NCBI GenBank assembly: GCA_963971285.1
Contig: OZ020262.1
Coordinates: 7,942,745 to 8,006,744, forward strand
Length of the DNA stretch: 64,000 nt
Reading direction: 5' to 3'
From: Astropecten irregularis
Lineage: Eukaryota > Echinodermata > Asteroidea > Paxillosida > Astropectinidae
Shown: positions 47,101-57,447 of the stretch, piece after piece
Position numbering within the stretch: the first letter of the stretch is position 1
How the letters are laid out: the number at the start of each line of letters is the position of its first letter
Notes under the pieces: generated by a model
Seen by the model: the letters and a program-made list of their open reading frames with translations, nothing else
What the model was told of the DNA's origin: nothing
Databases searched by the model: none
Program-made: the position numbers and the translations under genes

Positions 47101-47164
47101 AGACAAATGCCAGACTCGTTACAGCCAGAAACAATTTTGGGAGTGACAATCGCTTCCTCTTCAT
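41171..47164 (-). CDS. Two-exon type II membrane glycosyltransferase-like protein, copy 2
   Basis: Paralogue of the gene at 27267-29423, on the other strand. Exon 1: ATG at 47164 (acceptor TTTTTCAG before 47178), ending at 46391 at GTGAGT, phase 0. Exon 2: 41761-41171 after CTGCAG, TAG stop. The intron is about 4.6 kb and packed with repeats and Penelope debris, against 0.7 kb in copy 1. The product is 454 residues with an N-terminal hydrophobic anchor (KLFLAVTSLAFVWMLFF) and a single MDADIMF motif at about 185-191. The conserved Cys-containing exon 2 includes HFEHDRYDWHIHVPEGQLEN. The frame is intact, so this is the better candidate for a working gene. An upstream UTR exon is implied. It could be a glycosyltransferase of uncharacterised specificity; catalysis is inferred from the DxD and topology only. 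Confidence 0.75.
43870..44870 (-). mobile_element. Penelope-like element relic (C-terminal/GIY-YIG part), minus
   Basis: Minus-strand fragments in order: GTTPCNRPRCQLCPRI, SFDFTSINVVYAITCRLC, then after an insertion NTEKYVAEHLNLPGHSVN. These are the linker zinc-like cysteines, the GIY-YIG entry (NVVYAI-C) and the EHFN-PGHS tail known in endonuclease-bearing Penelope-like retroelements. Frameshifts and the 650-bp insert at 44037-44690 make it non-functional. Confidence 0.6.
44037..44690. mobile_element. Insertion with AGTGTACACT ends and internal ATGTTGCC repeats
   Basis: Bounded on both sides by AGTGTACACT (itself a palindrome) and made of repeated GTAACATGTTGCCCA, TGTTGCTAGTG and ACAGTGTACAC words in both orientations. 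It splits the Penelope-like relic. Class unknown; it behaves like a foldback or MITE. Confidence 0.5.
44871..45075 (+). mobile_element. Penelope-like element relic, plus-strand tail
   Basis: Plus-strand conceptual translation with one frameshift gives IRNTEIK then VAEHFNLPGHSLS, the same GIY-YIG tail as at 43870-44035 but on the opposite strand. Two relics therefore lie tail to tail, inverted. Confidence 0.5.
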
Positions 47165-47456
47165 CACGATGGCAAAACCTGAAAAAGAAAATGAATAAAT
47201 CAATTAAAAAAAAAGGAAACTCCCAATAGCAGATCTAGCCCGTCCATTTTAGGTACACACTTTGAATCTTTGTTACCAATCACGCTTATGTATTGCAGAC
47301 ACCGAGAAGAAAACGCACCGCGATTTGGCGATGATACTAGACGAAGCTGTGTTTTGTTTTCATCGCCGTATAAGCCCCTTGGAGATTTAGGACACTTCGT
47401 CGGGTCAGAGCAAGAAGGAGTATTAGGCACTGTTTTGCCATTTTAAGGTTTTAGAA
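47165..47456. other. Upstream flank of the second glycosyltransferase-like gene
   Basis: Should hold the 5' UTR intron of the minus-strand gene. No exon could be fixed; the 76-aa minus frame (47200-47430) has no domain. Confidence 0.35.
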
Positions 47457-47728
47457 AAAATGGGCTGACTGAATGTAAAGTCACTGAAAACTGAACAAAG
47501 AAAAATTTAACTAAAGCGGGATTCGAACCGGCGACCTCCTGAATACCGTAGAGGCCCTCTACCAACTGAGCCATCCAGCCCAACGTTGGCGGTGACCCCA
47601 ATAGTCAATTATCTTTGTTGGTTTGTCAGTCAGAAGCCACGAAACCACGCACATACCGCCATACCGCCAGTCACTTTTCAGTGACTTTAAATTCATTCAG
47701 TTTCCCTTTTTCCCTTGATTAATTAAAT
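47457..47728 (-). mobile_element. tRNA-derived SINE-like element with inverted ends, copy 1
   Basis: Minus-strand bases 47583-47511 read GGGCTGGATGGCTCAGTTGG (A box TGGCTCAGTTGG) and later GGTTCGAATCC (perfect B box), so a tRNA-like RNA polymerase III promoter is present. The ends GACTGAATGTAAAGTCACTG and its near complement at about 47685-47715 are inverted. This would be unusual for a classical SINE. The second copy is at 62740-63110. Confidence 0.7.
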
Positions 47729-48480
47729 TAAAAAGCCGTATCCTCTTTGAGTGATCCCCAGGTTGCAGCATTGCTGCGTGTATCATTGAAACGATCCTCG
47801 GGACATGGCGGTATGTGCCTTAAATGGCTTAAATGACCTCGGCCGTCTGCCACGGGGGAACAGGAGCTTTAGAGGCATGTTTTCCCTTCCACTCGGTGCC
47901 CTGGGCCTAGGCCGTCTGAATCTAGCGGACTCTATCGCGCAGCAAAATTCGAGGGAATAGCAGGTTGATGGAGCACCTCTCAATATTTATACATTGGACT
48001 CTACCTCTTCAGTCTCACTGGTTTATTCTTTATTCTCATCTCCTTCTGGGTGCATCATGATTCTGTAATGCCTCAACATGCACTAGTTGCGCCTTCCCAG
48101 GTGTTCTCTTAAACAGGTGCAATATGGAGCATTAAAAGGTGCCGGCAATTTCCTAGTTATCCCATTACTCGCGTGCCCATACATTTGCATACACTTACGA
48201 CTAGGCCTAACTAATTCTCAATGAACGGAGTCCCCCAACCCCCATTTTCAGCTTTGAAATATTTCCCCAGCTCTCAAAACATGAACTTACAATGAATGAA
48301 CTTACAATTAACAGGATATAACCTGCTGACTGTCTCACTGCAAATCAACAACTCCTTTACGCGACAGTGAACTTGTCTCTGTATTCTGCAATATAACAAA
48401 TGTAACAACTGCTCAGCAACTCCCACAACGAACTGGCAACTGAACACTGCCCACGGACTCCAGTGACGGGTCCCGTATAC
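47729..48480 (-). repeat. Dispersed repeat, minus copy
   Basis: Reverse complement of blocks found at 24950-25300: CAGGTGCAATATGGAGCAT, CTGACTGTCTCACTGCAA, CTCCTTTACGCGACAGTGAA and AGCAACTCCCACAACGAACT. Roughly three-quarters identical by eye. No coding frame. Confidence 0.65.
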
Positions 48481-49900
48481 TCTGCATGGCGTAGATCACG
48501 GGGGGGGGGGGGGGGGGGGGGGGGGTTACACCCCTTTGTATACTTTTTTCCTCTCACTTTTTACATTATACAAAATGGTTGTGTGTACAAATGTATGGAC
48601 GTACGACACAGCTACAGGATCATACCCCCAGGTCTGAGGACATAACTTACGCTACTGATACCCTGTATAATATGCAACCCATGGCCTCTTTGGTCAATCC
48701 TGTGTTCTTGACCACATAATAATTGTACATGTAAATTCCATATGTTTACAAAGCCCATTATTGAGCAACTTATAGCGTATAGCGCCCTCACTAGTCGATT
48801 TCATGAATGGGAGACTTTTGACTAACCATTGTTATTCTCAAGAGGGCGCGCTACACCAGTCTCGGGAAAAGTGCGTTCGAGTTTGTTGTCGTTGCTTTTG
48901 TGCACGAATATTCGTCGTAAACACAACCGGCGTCAAATAAGCGCGTTGAAATGCCTTGCACATGCTGTGCAGTGCCTGGTTGCGATGGCAGGGGAGGACA
49001 TGAGTCCCTAATAACAAAAACAAATGCAGACCTGTGGAGATTGGCTATCAAAAGGGCGAATTACAAACGATCATGGTGGCCGACGGAAAACAACATAGTG
49101 TTTTGTGCACAAAGTTTTTACTTTGGCAAGCGAGACCTATCATAACATTCCCCGGCAAACATAAGAATTTCACCTCAGTTTATGTTCTCCGGCATTAAAA
49201 TTTGAGTGGGCGGCAATGTGAAGCTAAAAATGAATTGTAAATTGTCTGAATTTAATTCGCATGTACAAAAGTTTTCAGGAGAACGTTATTTTGCTGCCCA
49301 CTCTCTACTGCACGCTTAAAAAGTCTCTCATTGACTAGTTGTAATGATATCCAATAAGTTGAATATTAGTGAAGTTGTTTTGTTCTGTATAGCTGCCGGC
49401 CCACGAGTTTTTTTTTCCTATGGTCTGTGTCCCTCAAACACAGACCATACATGCGCCTCCTTGTCAGCCGTAAGGTATCGCAAGGCCAAGCGCCTCATTT
49501 TCATTGCCTCTAGGTTACCGTTCAGTCTAGCCTCACGACTCTTATCTATCAGTTTGAGCGTATAGCCTCAGAGACAAAGCTCCTCGTGGCCACTCCGAGC
49601 CTATCACAGACGTAGTGGTGTCTCTGAGGAAAGTCCACATCATCTCCGACCCTCCCAAGTGGGCTTTCCCCAAAACCGATCACTAAGCATCCACCACGGC
49701 TCCGTCCTGAAGACGACTCACATCAAGTCTTGACTTAGAAGGAGCCAGCCTCCTGGACTTGAATCGCATAGTTACAACGAGCAAACGGTGATCAGTGTTG
49801 AGGAAATGCGCACTCCGAAAATGGAATGGTTTCTGCCGTTTGTTCTCTTAATCCTATCTTGGGTATCAATTAGTCAAAATAGCGTTTGACACCCCAAAAA
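48481..49900. other. Intergenic sequence with a G-run and a hairpin
   Basis: A run of about 28 G at 48499-48526 (probably of uncertain assembled length). A perfect hairpin ATGGTCTGTGT/ACACAGACCAT lies at 49419-49449. Small frames here are unsupported. Confidence 0.45.
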
Positions 49901-50474
49901 GCTGTTCCGACAGTGCCGATGTCGGAGCAGGTATTATTTTTGTTCGGATTTTTCTATTATTATGATGATTCCTTTGCACTTTATTTTTTTTATTTTTTAT
50001 ACAATCTTCTTAGCTTCTTCTTATCAGCTTAGATGGGGTATAATATGAAGGCTTATAAGCTAAGGATCATTTCGACACTGAGTTGTAAACATTATTAATC
50101 AATTAAGCACTTGATAGCTCATTAAGATTTTCAATTAGTCAATTTTGTAACTAGTGTATCTCGAGAACGACAAACGCTATGGTAATGATTTTTTTTTGTA
50201 GACGCTTTGTTACATCATGCACTGGAGTATGCTGCCACGAATTTGACCCTGAGGTCATGATAACGTCATCAAGATGGATGATTTTATGTTTGCAGCATAT
50301 CTCGAGAACGACAAATTATATTGTGATTATTCTTTGTTTAAAAAATTAAACTTTGTTACATACATACTACCTTGAAATTGACCGTGACGTCAGCATGACG
50401 TCACCAGAGCTTATAAATTTGATCAAATAAATTGGAGCAGCTCCGTGTTCGTCCACAAACGTTTAAATGTCTAG
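49900..50474 (+). mobile_element. Helentron-like non-autonomous element, single diverged copy
   Basis: Head AGCTGTTCCGACAGTGCCGA with TGTCGGAGCAGG, the TTGTTCGGATTTTT linker, ATT repeat, two core units with decayed CRE palindromes, 3' AGCTCCGTGTTCGTCCACAA (hairpin decayed) and CTAG at 50471-50474. As an isolated full-length copy it confirms both ends of the family. Confidence 0.7.
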
Positions 50475-50476
50475 TT

Positions 50477-50700
50477 CATTGTTATATAATATCAACCTTT
50501 GTCATATCCTCTAGATAGGATATATCAAACCTTTTACAAAAATAATCATTTCCACAGCATTTGTGGTTCTTGAGATACGCTGCGAACAAAATTGACTAAT
50601 TAAATATTCAAATGACTGTCAAGTGACTTATTAATTAGGAATCTTTACAACGTAGTGTCAGAATGATCCTTAGCTTATACGCTTCATCTAAACCATATAA
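50477..50700 (-). mobile_element. Helentron-like fragment, inverted
   Basis: Reverse complement of the core start and unique block (ACAAAATTGACTAATTAAAT, then TCCTTAGCTTATACGCTTCA), directly against the end of the 49900-50474 copy. Neither terminus is present. Confidence 0.55.
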
Positions 50701-50741
50701 GACAATGTTCAGTGTTAAGTCTTTGTTTGGAGTCATTGATT

Positions 50742-51045
50742 CAGGCGCGGTTCTAGAGCCAAAATTTTTGGGGGGCTAGAAGAGCCATTATTTATTTTTT
50801 GGGGGGGCTAGAAGACCCAATATTTTGGGTTCTTCTAAAACTCGCTTCTGCTATGTCTTATTAGGGGTCGAAAAACATGCACATTATAGCCCACACAACG
50901 CGTTTTTTATGTAATTTGCGCTTAATAACTGCACAAATCCAGTATTTTCAAGAATTTTTTTTTTTCACTTGCATTTTTTTTGGGGGGCTAGACAAAATTT
51001 TGGGGGGCTACAGCCCCCCCTAGCCCCCCCGTAGAACCGCGCCTG
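50742..51045. mobile_element. hAT-type MITE
   Basis: 304 bp with CAGGCGCGGTTCTA at the left and its exact inverted complement TAGAACCGCGCCTG at the right. The flanks carry a perfect 8-bp duplication CATTGATT (50734-50741 and 51046-51053). G-rich subterminal GGGGGGCTAG words resemble those of the element in the TRIM exon. No coding capacity. Confidence 0.92.
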
Positions 51046-51342
51046 CATTGATTGTCAAGCCAATAAACTTAACACCCTCATCAACACCCTCATCAACAGA
51101 AATCACTTCTATTGATAATTCCCCCCGGTTATGGAGCATCTTACCACCTCACATGAAATATTATATATTTTTGGATAACCTTAACGTTTTTTTAAAACTC
51201 ATTTCATCTCCTGCCAAGTGGTCACGGATACGTTTCCCATAATCGGAGAAGCATGGATCCAACACAGTCGGTTTATTTGAAATTAGTGAGCTTTTGGGAA
51301 CTTCCAAATTTCAAACTTATCAAAATCTGGACATATTCAGGT

Positions 51343-51460
51343 TTTGTGTCCACTGGTCGCTTGTCTGTCTGTCTGTCGGTCGGGCTGTCTCTGTCTCTGT
51401 CTCTGTCTCTGTCGATCCTCTCCATCTGTCTCCCCATCGGACTGTAGGACTGTCTGTCAG
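51343..51460. repeat. GTCT/TCTCTG microsatellite
   Basis: Short runs of GTCT and TCTGTC units about 20-130 bp past the end of the fucosyltransferase pseudogene. The many short frames opposite it are repeat artefacts. Confidence 0.8.
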
Positions 51461-51474
51461 TCTCGGGGTACGTA

Positions 51475-53355
51475 TTACCATGGATTCCACTTGCCAAGTC
51501 CGAAGGCTGTAGAGTTTGCGTCGAATTCTCCAGCTTTTCGGCATGTGTTATAGTATTTGGTGTCCGTCAGACGTGTCCGTTTCAACTGACCCTTTTTCCC
51601 TTTTTCAATCACTGGAATCACACTACAAAATGTGGACTGGTCTAACCCAAACCATTCAAATTCAGATACACTGCCCATGTACTGCCATTCTAAATAACGG
51701 ACATACAGTTAGGGTTTAGAGTCCAACAATTTCAAATACTGGGCCAGTTCCTTGATGCTTTTGAAATCTCCAACGTATATGAATGAGTTGGGAGGAAGTA
51801 ACTCCTTGTAGATCTTCCGTCTAGGACCAGACTATCGGGACCACTCCTCGCATCAGCGGCTTCAGCCAAACTTTCTCTGTGATGTAATCCTGACATTCGG
51901 CATTTTCCAAGGCTAGATAGAACTTGTACTGGCGTATCAAGTCCACCGTGCATTCAGGCGAAAACTTCGGTTGGCATCTGAGTTTCCCGCAACCTCCATA
52001 TACATCAACTGGGATGAATTTCTGAAGCTCTTTGACAAACTTGAGTCGCGGCCACCTGGTAAAATAACAATTGCTCGCCATCCAGACAATGAGCTTAGTC
52101 TTTCCCTTCAGCCACTCATCCACTGATTTTGTCTGATTTATCGTCGGCTTGGTAGGTCTGTAGATCCCGTAGGGACGGGTTACGTCTGATGCACGACTGT
52201 AAGACCATGTTGCATCAACGTATAACTGTTTCCAGTTAAAACGGCCACCTCCGTGCCAAAAAAGGTGTTGGGCGGCCTCCCAACTGACGTAGATCCACGT
52301 CTGGTTGGGATTCATGTTTGTAGTCGGGAAGGGCTTCGAAACGAAATGTATTAGGAACAGAACGGCGTCCATACCAGCAAATCTGTTCTTGGCATCAGCA
52401 ATTGTAATTTGGAGGTCACAGTCATAACTAGGACAGGTCACATTGGTCTGGAAATACCTCCCCATCCTTTTAGAAAGGTTCAGCAAATCTGCAAGAATGT
52501 TGGCATAGATATTGACGTTCGTACCGTTACTGCATACACCTGGACTTTGTAGTTGCATCGATCTGCATGGCCGGTTCTCAAACTGATGACTTTAGTGACC
52601 TCAGTTTTTCTTACACCAGCAGTCATCTGCACCCCAGTGGTTTTTACTGGATGTTCATCCGTTGTGACACTGCTTCCAGTGCGTTCTGAGCTGTGATTGC
52701 GCCCTTGAAAATGCTTGGCATACCACGTTGAATCACGACCGAGGTAGATTTTCTTCTTGGCTTAGTTGTTGAAAGCTGGTGCAAGTGTCAGCAGGAAGTA
52801 AACTGCCACCAGAAGAACAAGAACTAATACCAGTTTCTGTCTCCATGTCTGAAAATATCAACAAAATAATTCAGTCACACAGACAATCTTTTATTTGCAA
52901 TTTAAGCGATTTATTTACAGACGAACATTCTAAATTTCAGTTTTCCTGACCAAATTAAATTTCGAATATCACGGAATTTAGGCCACTGCCGATTTCGAAA
53001 TGATTTCTGCGCCATTTTTGTGCTGATCGATTAATGATGGCCATTTAAGATTGTGCTGGGTCAAAGACACTTCAGGTTTTATTTGTTAAATACAATTTTT
53101 AAATATTGAGCAGCGGCAATTATAGAAAGTGAGCCAAAAAAATATAAAAGGCTTTCTAAAATAAATATTGGCGCTTTTTGGCGCTTAATAAGTCGAATTG
53201 ACAAGATAAAGTACGCGGTTATCTAGATAAGTGGAATGGTACCAAAGGAGCTCCGTACGTAACTTTAAAAAGAGAGTTAATTTTAAGAATTTAATGTGAA
53301 GGATTGCTCATAAATCCATGCTATAAGCTCAACTGAAACTTACCGATATATCCAT
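51475..53355 (-). pseudogene. Alpha-1,3-fucosyltransferase (GT10) pseudogene
   Basis: Exon 1 (53355-53344) encodes MDIS before a GTAAGT donor. Exon 2 starts at 52848 after TATTTTCAG with TWRQKLVLVLVLLVAVYFLL, a type II anchor in matching phase. The GT10 domain follows, with WIYVSWEA, KTKLIVWMASNC and the family signature FYLALENAECQDYITEKVW. Lesions seen: TAA at 52764-52762 after the anchor; a frame change between there and about 52560; a one-base frameshift ending in TAG at 51823-51821 (the other frame resumes RRKIYKELLPPNSFIYVGDF); and TAA at 51711-51709, beyond which LYVRYLEWQ and a Cys-containing tail continue to the natural-looking stop at 51475. Family members are Golgi enzymes moving fucose from GDP-fucose to GlcNAc. 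This copy is almost certainly dead unless several base-call errors coincide. Confidence 0.85.
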
Positions 53356-53700
53356 GGTTTCAACGAAAGACCTTTGTCACGGGCAGAGCCAACCTCGTCC
53401 CCAAACCAACACCTGCAAGTTATACGAGATGAAACCAATCTAAGCAACTCGATCTTGTACAATGAAAAATACACTCTGTCAGCGAACAATTGCCTTCCAG
53501 GCGGTTACAAACCATGGCCAAGCCATTACCTTCATTGTGGTTTAAAATTGACAAGATTGGAACCACAGTGGTTGTTAGCCATTAAAAGGTTTTCCTCCCC
53601 AAATGGAAGGAGGATGCCGTACTCCTGAAAACACAAACCGCCCCCTTTTTTCCTTTGGGGGGGGGGGGGGTGGCTTTTTAGTCGGTTCAGATCAGTTGAC
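53356..53700. other. Upstream flank of the fucosyltransferase pseudogene
   Basis: No gene recognised. A G-run at 53657-53670 separates it from the duplicated block that follows. Confidence 0.4.
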
Positions 53701-53708
53701 ACGTATCG

Positions 53709-54005
53709 AGTTAAAATTAAATGTACTGTACTTATCAACATTGTAGAATAGAATACGAGTTGTAATTCAATTGAACTATATGAATAAGTTGAATAGCCAC
53801 GTCAAGTAGAGGTAGCAGCTAGCTTGGTCAACTCGTATATTCACCAACTTCGTACCTTTGTCAACCCGTAACTTAAATGTACTGTACTTATCAATATTGT
53901 AGAATAGAATACGATTTGTAATTTAATTAAACTAGTATGAATAGGTTGAAAAGCCACGTCAAGTATAAGGTAGCAGCTAGCTAGGCCAACTCATACCTTC
54001 AGTTA
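53709..54005. repeat. Direct duplication, about 160-bp period, two copies
   Basis: TTAAATGTACTGTACTTATCA, ATTGTAGAATAGAATACGA and GCCACGTCAAGTA with GGTAGCAGCTAGCT occur at 53713-53835 and again at 53873-53990 with a few differences. Non-coding. Confidence 0.85.
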
Positions 54006-54053
54006 AAACAACTCGTACCTTTGCATGCTGAGAGGTGATCCGATGTCCAGATA

Positions 54054-54258
54054 AGCTCTAAGAAGAGCCGCTGGATTTTGGCTCTAAGAAGATCAGTTCG
54101 TTTTGGGCTCTGAAAGAGCCGTTTTGCGGACTGTAACGAGACAAGACACCGACGATAAATTGTTTGTTTTTATTAAATTCCAAATTCCAAAAATTAATTG
54201 AAATCCAGAACAGATCGTATAATCTTTTTTTGAATCTGTGTTGGCTCTGAAAAGAGCC
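54054..54258 (-). promoter_or_regulatory. Three histone-type 3' stem-loops without a histone gene
   Basis: On the minus strand, 54258-54243 reads GGCTCTTTTCAGAGCC, the exact consensus of the metazoan replication-dependent histone mRNA 3' stem-loop. CCAAC precedes it, and CAAAAAAAGA (like the purine-rich histone downstream element) follows about 10 bases later. Variants lie at 54120-54106 (GGCTCTTTCAGAGCC, 3-base loop) and 54069-54054 (GGCTCTTCTTAGAGCT). No histone coding sequence is seen upstream to at least 54700. It may be a relic of histone genes or a stem-loop repeat. Confidence 0.6.
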
Positions 54259-54419
54259 GTTGGTTTTTGCCTGGCTACAGTGTTGAGTTGATGAAGTAAT
54301 TGCCGTATGATAAAAATCACTTTTAGCTCAGTAATTTCATTTTCACCCCAAATAAAACGAAACCCTTTGCCAACAATCCTTACTTATAATTAGCCCCTTC
54401 CTTTGATTGACTTGGAGCG

Positions 54420-54640
54420 ACGGTGTGGTATACAAGCTCTCCTAACCGAATGTACGAGTTGACTCGGTGCGACGGTACGAGTTGTCTTAACTTAAGGTAC
54501 GAGTTGAGCTGTCAAAGGTACGAGTTGGCGAAGCTGCGTTTTTTACACGACCTTGCGGTTGCGAAGGTACGAGTTGGCAATGGTGCAAGTTGGCAAAGAA
54601 ACGATTTGACTTGAAAGCAAGTTGAGTTACCCGAAACAAG
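54420..54640. repeat. Irregular GGTACGAGTTG repeats
   Basis: The 12-base word AAGGTACGAGTTG or a close variant occurs about six times in 200 bp. The same word in complement (CAACTCGTACCTTTG) is scattered at 53825-54020. No coding role seen. Confidence 0.6.
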
Positions 54641-54990
54641 TGAACATTTCGGCTTAAAATCCTGATCGTCACTGCTTGTAACATACCGATAGAAACATAT
54701 CAAATCTGCTTAATATTTCTCATAGCGCCAACATAAGATAGTGAATCATAATAAGTTACCATTTTGGGGATCAATAACACAAGCCGTTTGCTTTACATTA
54801 ATAGCCTCGCTTAGATATTCAAGATGGAATAAGTTTGCTCCCAGCATGGGAACATAAACGCTACATCTTCCTTTAGTGAATTATTCACGATGCAAAAGCA
54901 TACACCACAAATACTCTAGATATAGGTGCGTAGCTAACAGTTTGTGCGTAGAGAATAGTGACGAAAACCACAGTAGCGTCACGTGACTTA
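54641..54990. other. Intergenic sequence, nothing recognised
   Basis: Unique A/T-rich sequence without a gene or delimited repeat. Confidence 0.4.
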
Positions 54991-54999
54991 AATAAACTT

Positions 55000-55180
55000 A
55001 CAATTAACAGTCTATTACCTGCTGATTGTCTCACTGCAACTCACCAACTTCTTTAGGCGACAGTGAACTTCTTGTCTCTGTAATCTCGCTCGACTATAAC
55101 AACACTGACAATAGCTCAGCAACTCTCACATCGAACTGCGAACTAAACATTTTCCAAGGATCACTTCCGTGAATAACTAT
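55000..55180 (-). repeat. Dispersed repeat, partial minus copy
   Basis: GCTGATTGTCTCACTGCAACT, GGCGACAGTGAACTTCTTGT and AGCAACTCTCACATCGAACT match, in reverse complement, the first part of the repeat at 24950-25110 and, in the same orientation, 48300-48470. Confidence 0.65.
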
Positions 55181-55683
55181 TAACCCGATAAAATGATCGC
55201 GCGGGCCGGTTTCTATTGCGCCCTCTCGTGACTTAATTTCACCAGTAATTCGTACTACCGTCTTGAAAATCTCCTAGTACAAACCGAAGCGTGGCCTTTG
55301 TACGCAAATTGGGTAGCTTATTTACAAACATTCACAATTTACTCTGGAATGCAAAACATGATGCACAAGGCCGTGGGAGCGTTGGAGCTACACTGAAATG
55401 TAAACATACGAAATTTGGGTCTTGGACAGGACAGTCTCGGCGTAGTAACAGTCGGAGCTGGTTTCGTGCTTGTTGAATCGTGGAAACTCGGAACAACATG
55501 ACGGCTACATTAACATCCACTGCGATAGTGTCTCGTTTGTGGAATTATGCGCAAATATTATAGATCTTTTTGGAGATACATTTATGTCAAATCCAGTGTA
55601 AAGATGGAATATTATACTCACTATTTAGTGACGTTTCACTGATAAGCTATCAGTTTCATTAGACAGGCGACTCATACCGCTGC
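55181..55683. other. Intergenic sequence, nothing recognised
   Basis: No gene or delimited repeat recognised. Short opposing frames at 55291-55520 have no domain. Confidence 0.4.
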
Positions 55684-56437
55684 TCACTGTCCTTTTATTG
55701 ACGCTGGAGACTGCCGTAGAGGGCGTGGTAATGAGACTGTCAAATATGTTATGTAACTTGTAGGCTTCATCGGGATGTTAAGCACATTGTCACCTCTCCT
55801 CCTGATCCAAATGGATTCCTTTAGCCATTCGGTGGTTTTGTCCCATTCCAGGTCTATGATTTTTGCATTGTCCCAGTCAATGTTGTGGTTGGTGTGTACA
55901 ACATGGTCTGTGAAGGCCAATTTATGCTGCTTTGTATAAGACTCCTTGCGAGTTGCTCTGGTGTATGCTCTGTGTTAAAACTTGTTGACCTCCTTTTGAT
56001 GTTCCAATCTTAGGCCAAAAGCAAGATTTGTTTCGCCAATATAAATTTCTAACAACTGGCGCAAGGGATTTCATATACAGCGTCCGCTTTCCGGCAAGGT
56101 TCTAGTTTTCCCTTAGGGTGGACCAAGTAGCACACGAGAGACTCGTTCAGTGAGACCAGCAACATAGGTAACAACGACAAACCTCCTTGGATTTGTTGTT
56201 AAAGTCCTTGCCTTTCTTGTTCGAGGTCTTGTTAGGTTTAGGATTCAGCCTGTCATGTTTGACCTTGTTTACCACCCATTTGGGGTAACCACGGTCCGAT
56301 AGAGCTTTAGAGATGTGGCGCTCTTCTCCTAGTCTGTCGCTCTCTAAGCCCGCAGGCCTTGGCTCGGAGGGATTTTTGCGGGCGCTAAATGGTTCCTCTG
56401 GAAATCCGGAAGAACAAATTAAGAAAAAATTAAACAA
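55684..56437 (-). mobile_element. Penelope-like retroelement relic (GIY-YIG C-terminus)
   Basis: Minus-strand pieces in order across frameshifts: HISKALSDRGYPKWVVNKVK, VAGLTERVSRVL, YIGETNLAFGLRLEHQKEVNK, FTDHVVHTNHNIDWDNAKII and WLKESIWIRRRGDNVLN. YIGET followed by a conserved R and an EH pair belongs to a GIY-YIG nuclease, and the later blocks are the usual tail of endonuclease-bearing Penelope-like elements. Stops and shifts show it is dead; the reverse transcriptase is missing (5' truncated near 56437). Confidence 0.75.
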
Positions 56438-57447
56438 TTAGTAGGAGATTCCCGAGACGGTAGTACAAACTGCTGGTGAAATTACATCACGAGAGGGCGC
56501 AATGGAAATCGGCAGGCGCGTCATGCATATTGGGTAAGGTGATTTTTGTTGAGATGATCCGGGGACAGTGATCCGTGTCTTGGGGAGGGGTGTAATTTTA
56601 AAACAAATTTGAATCCAGATGGTACCTACATGCAAAATGGTGGCATCTATGGACATCTTGTCCAGTTGACATGAGTGGGTTACATACTTACATGTCGTAG
56701 GCGGTTGTCTTCGCATACTTCTCTGAAGAATAGATCATCTTCAGCACAGCAGTTGTGTTCATTTTTTTTTAGGGCATTTCGTCGAATCGGGGACATTTTC
56801 AGGGAAAATTTTTCATCGGGGACGGCACTGTCAAATCGGGGACTGTCCCCGGAAATCGGAGACTGTCCCCGGAAATCGGGGACGTCTGGTCACCTTAATA
56901 TTGTGCACGATCGAGTCCGTTATCGAATTCTGCCGTCTTGGGCTAAGACTAGCCCTGGCTGGCGTTCACGTTCATGACTACGGTAGCCCCCTGCAACCAC
57001 TCGATCAAACCATACTTGTAATACATAGCCCCACATTTAGTTATGATCAGTCCGTTGACCGATTAAACTTACACAAAAGTTCAAAAGCAGTGCAGTCGGA
57101 GCCTTAACAGGTATACACAAGAAAACTTATTTTTGACACTGAAAATCTTAGTACATGTATAACTTCAAAACGTTAACAGATCTTGAAACTTATATCCATT
57201 GGTCACAAAACCTGTACACTCAAAACAACTTACAAAACCTTTTTCTTCACACAAATGAACAAATCTTAATTAAGATTCATTGTTAATCAAATTGATATGC
57301 CATTTATTTAATACAAACTCACAGACAAGCCAATAACCGATTGGGCGGGGAAGCCGTAGTGACGTTGGTCAGTCCGCAGGTTGTGCCAATTGGCTGTAAG
57401 CACAAAGTATGATGTCATGACTCCGCCCATAAAATCGATTAAATTGC
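56438..57447. other. Intergenic sequence with a CGGGGAC repeat
   Basis: At 56785-56885, GGGGACTGTCCCCGGAAATC and variants repeat irregularly, giving GGGGAC/GTCCCC hairpins. No gene recognised. Confidence 0.45.

Noticed and set aside
47511..47583. A functional tRNA gene on the minus strand
   Set aside because: A and B boxes are good, but the anticodon arm and acceptor stem do not fold properly, and the tRNA-like part is embedded in a repeat with a second copy at 62.7 kb.
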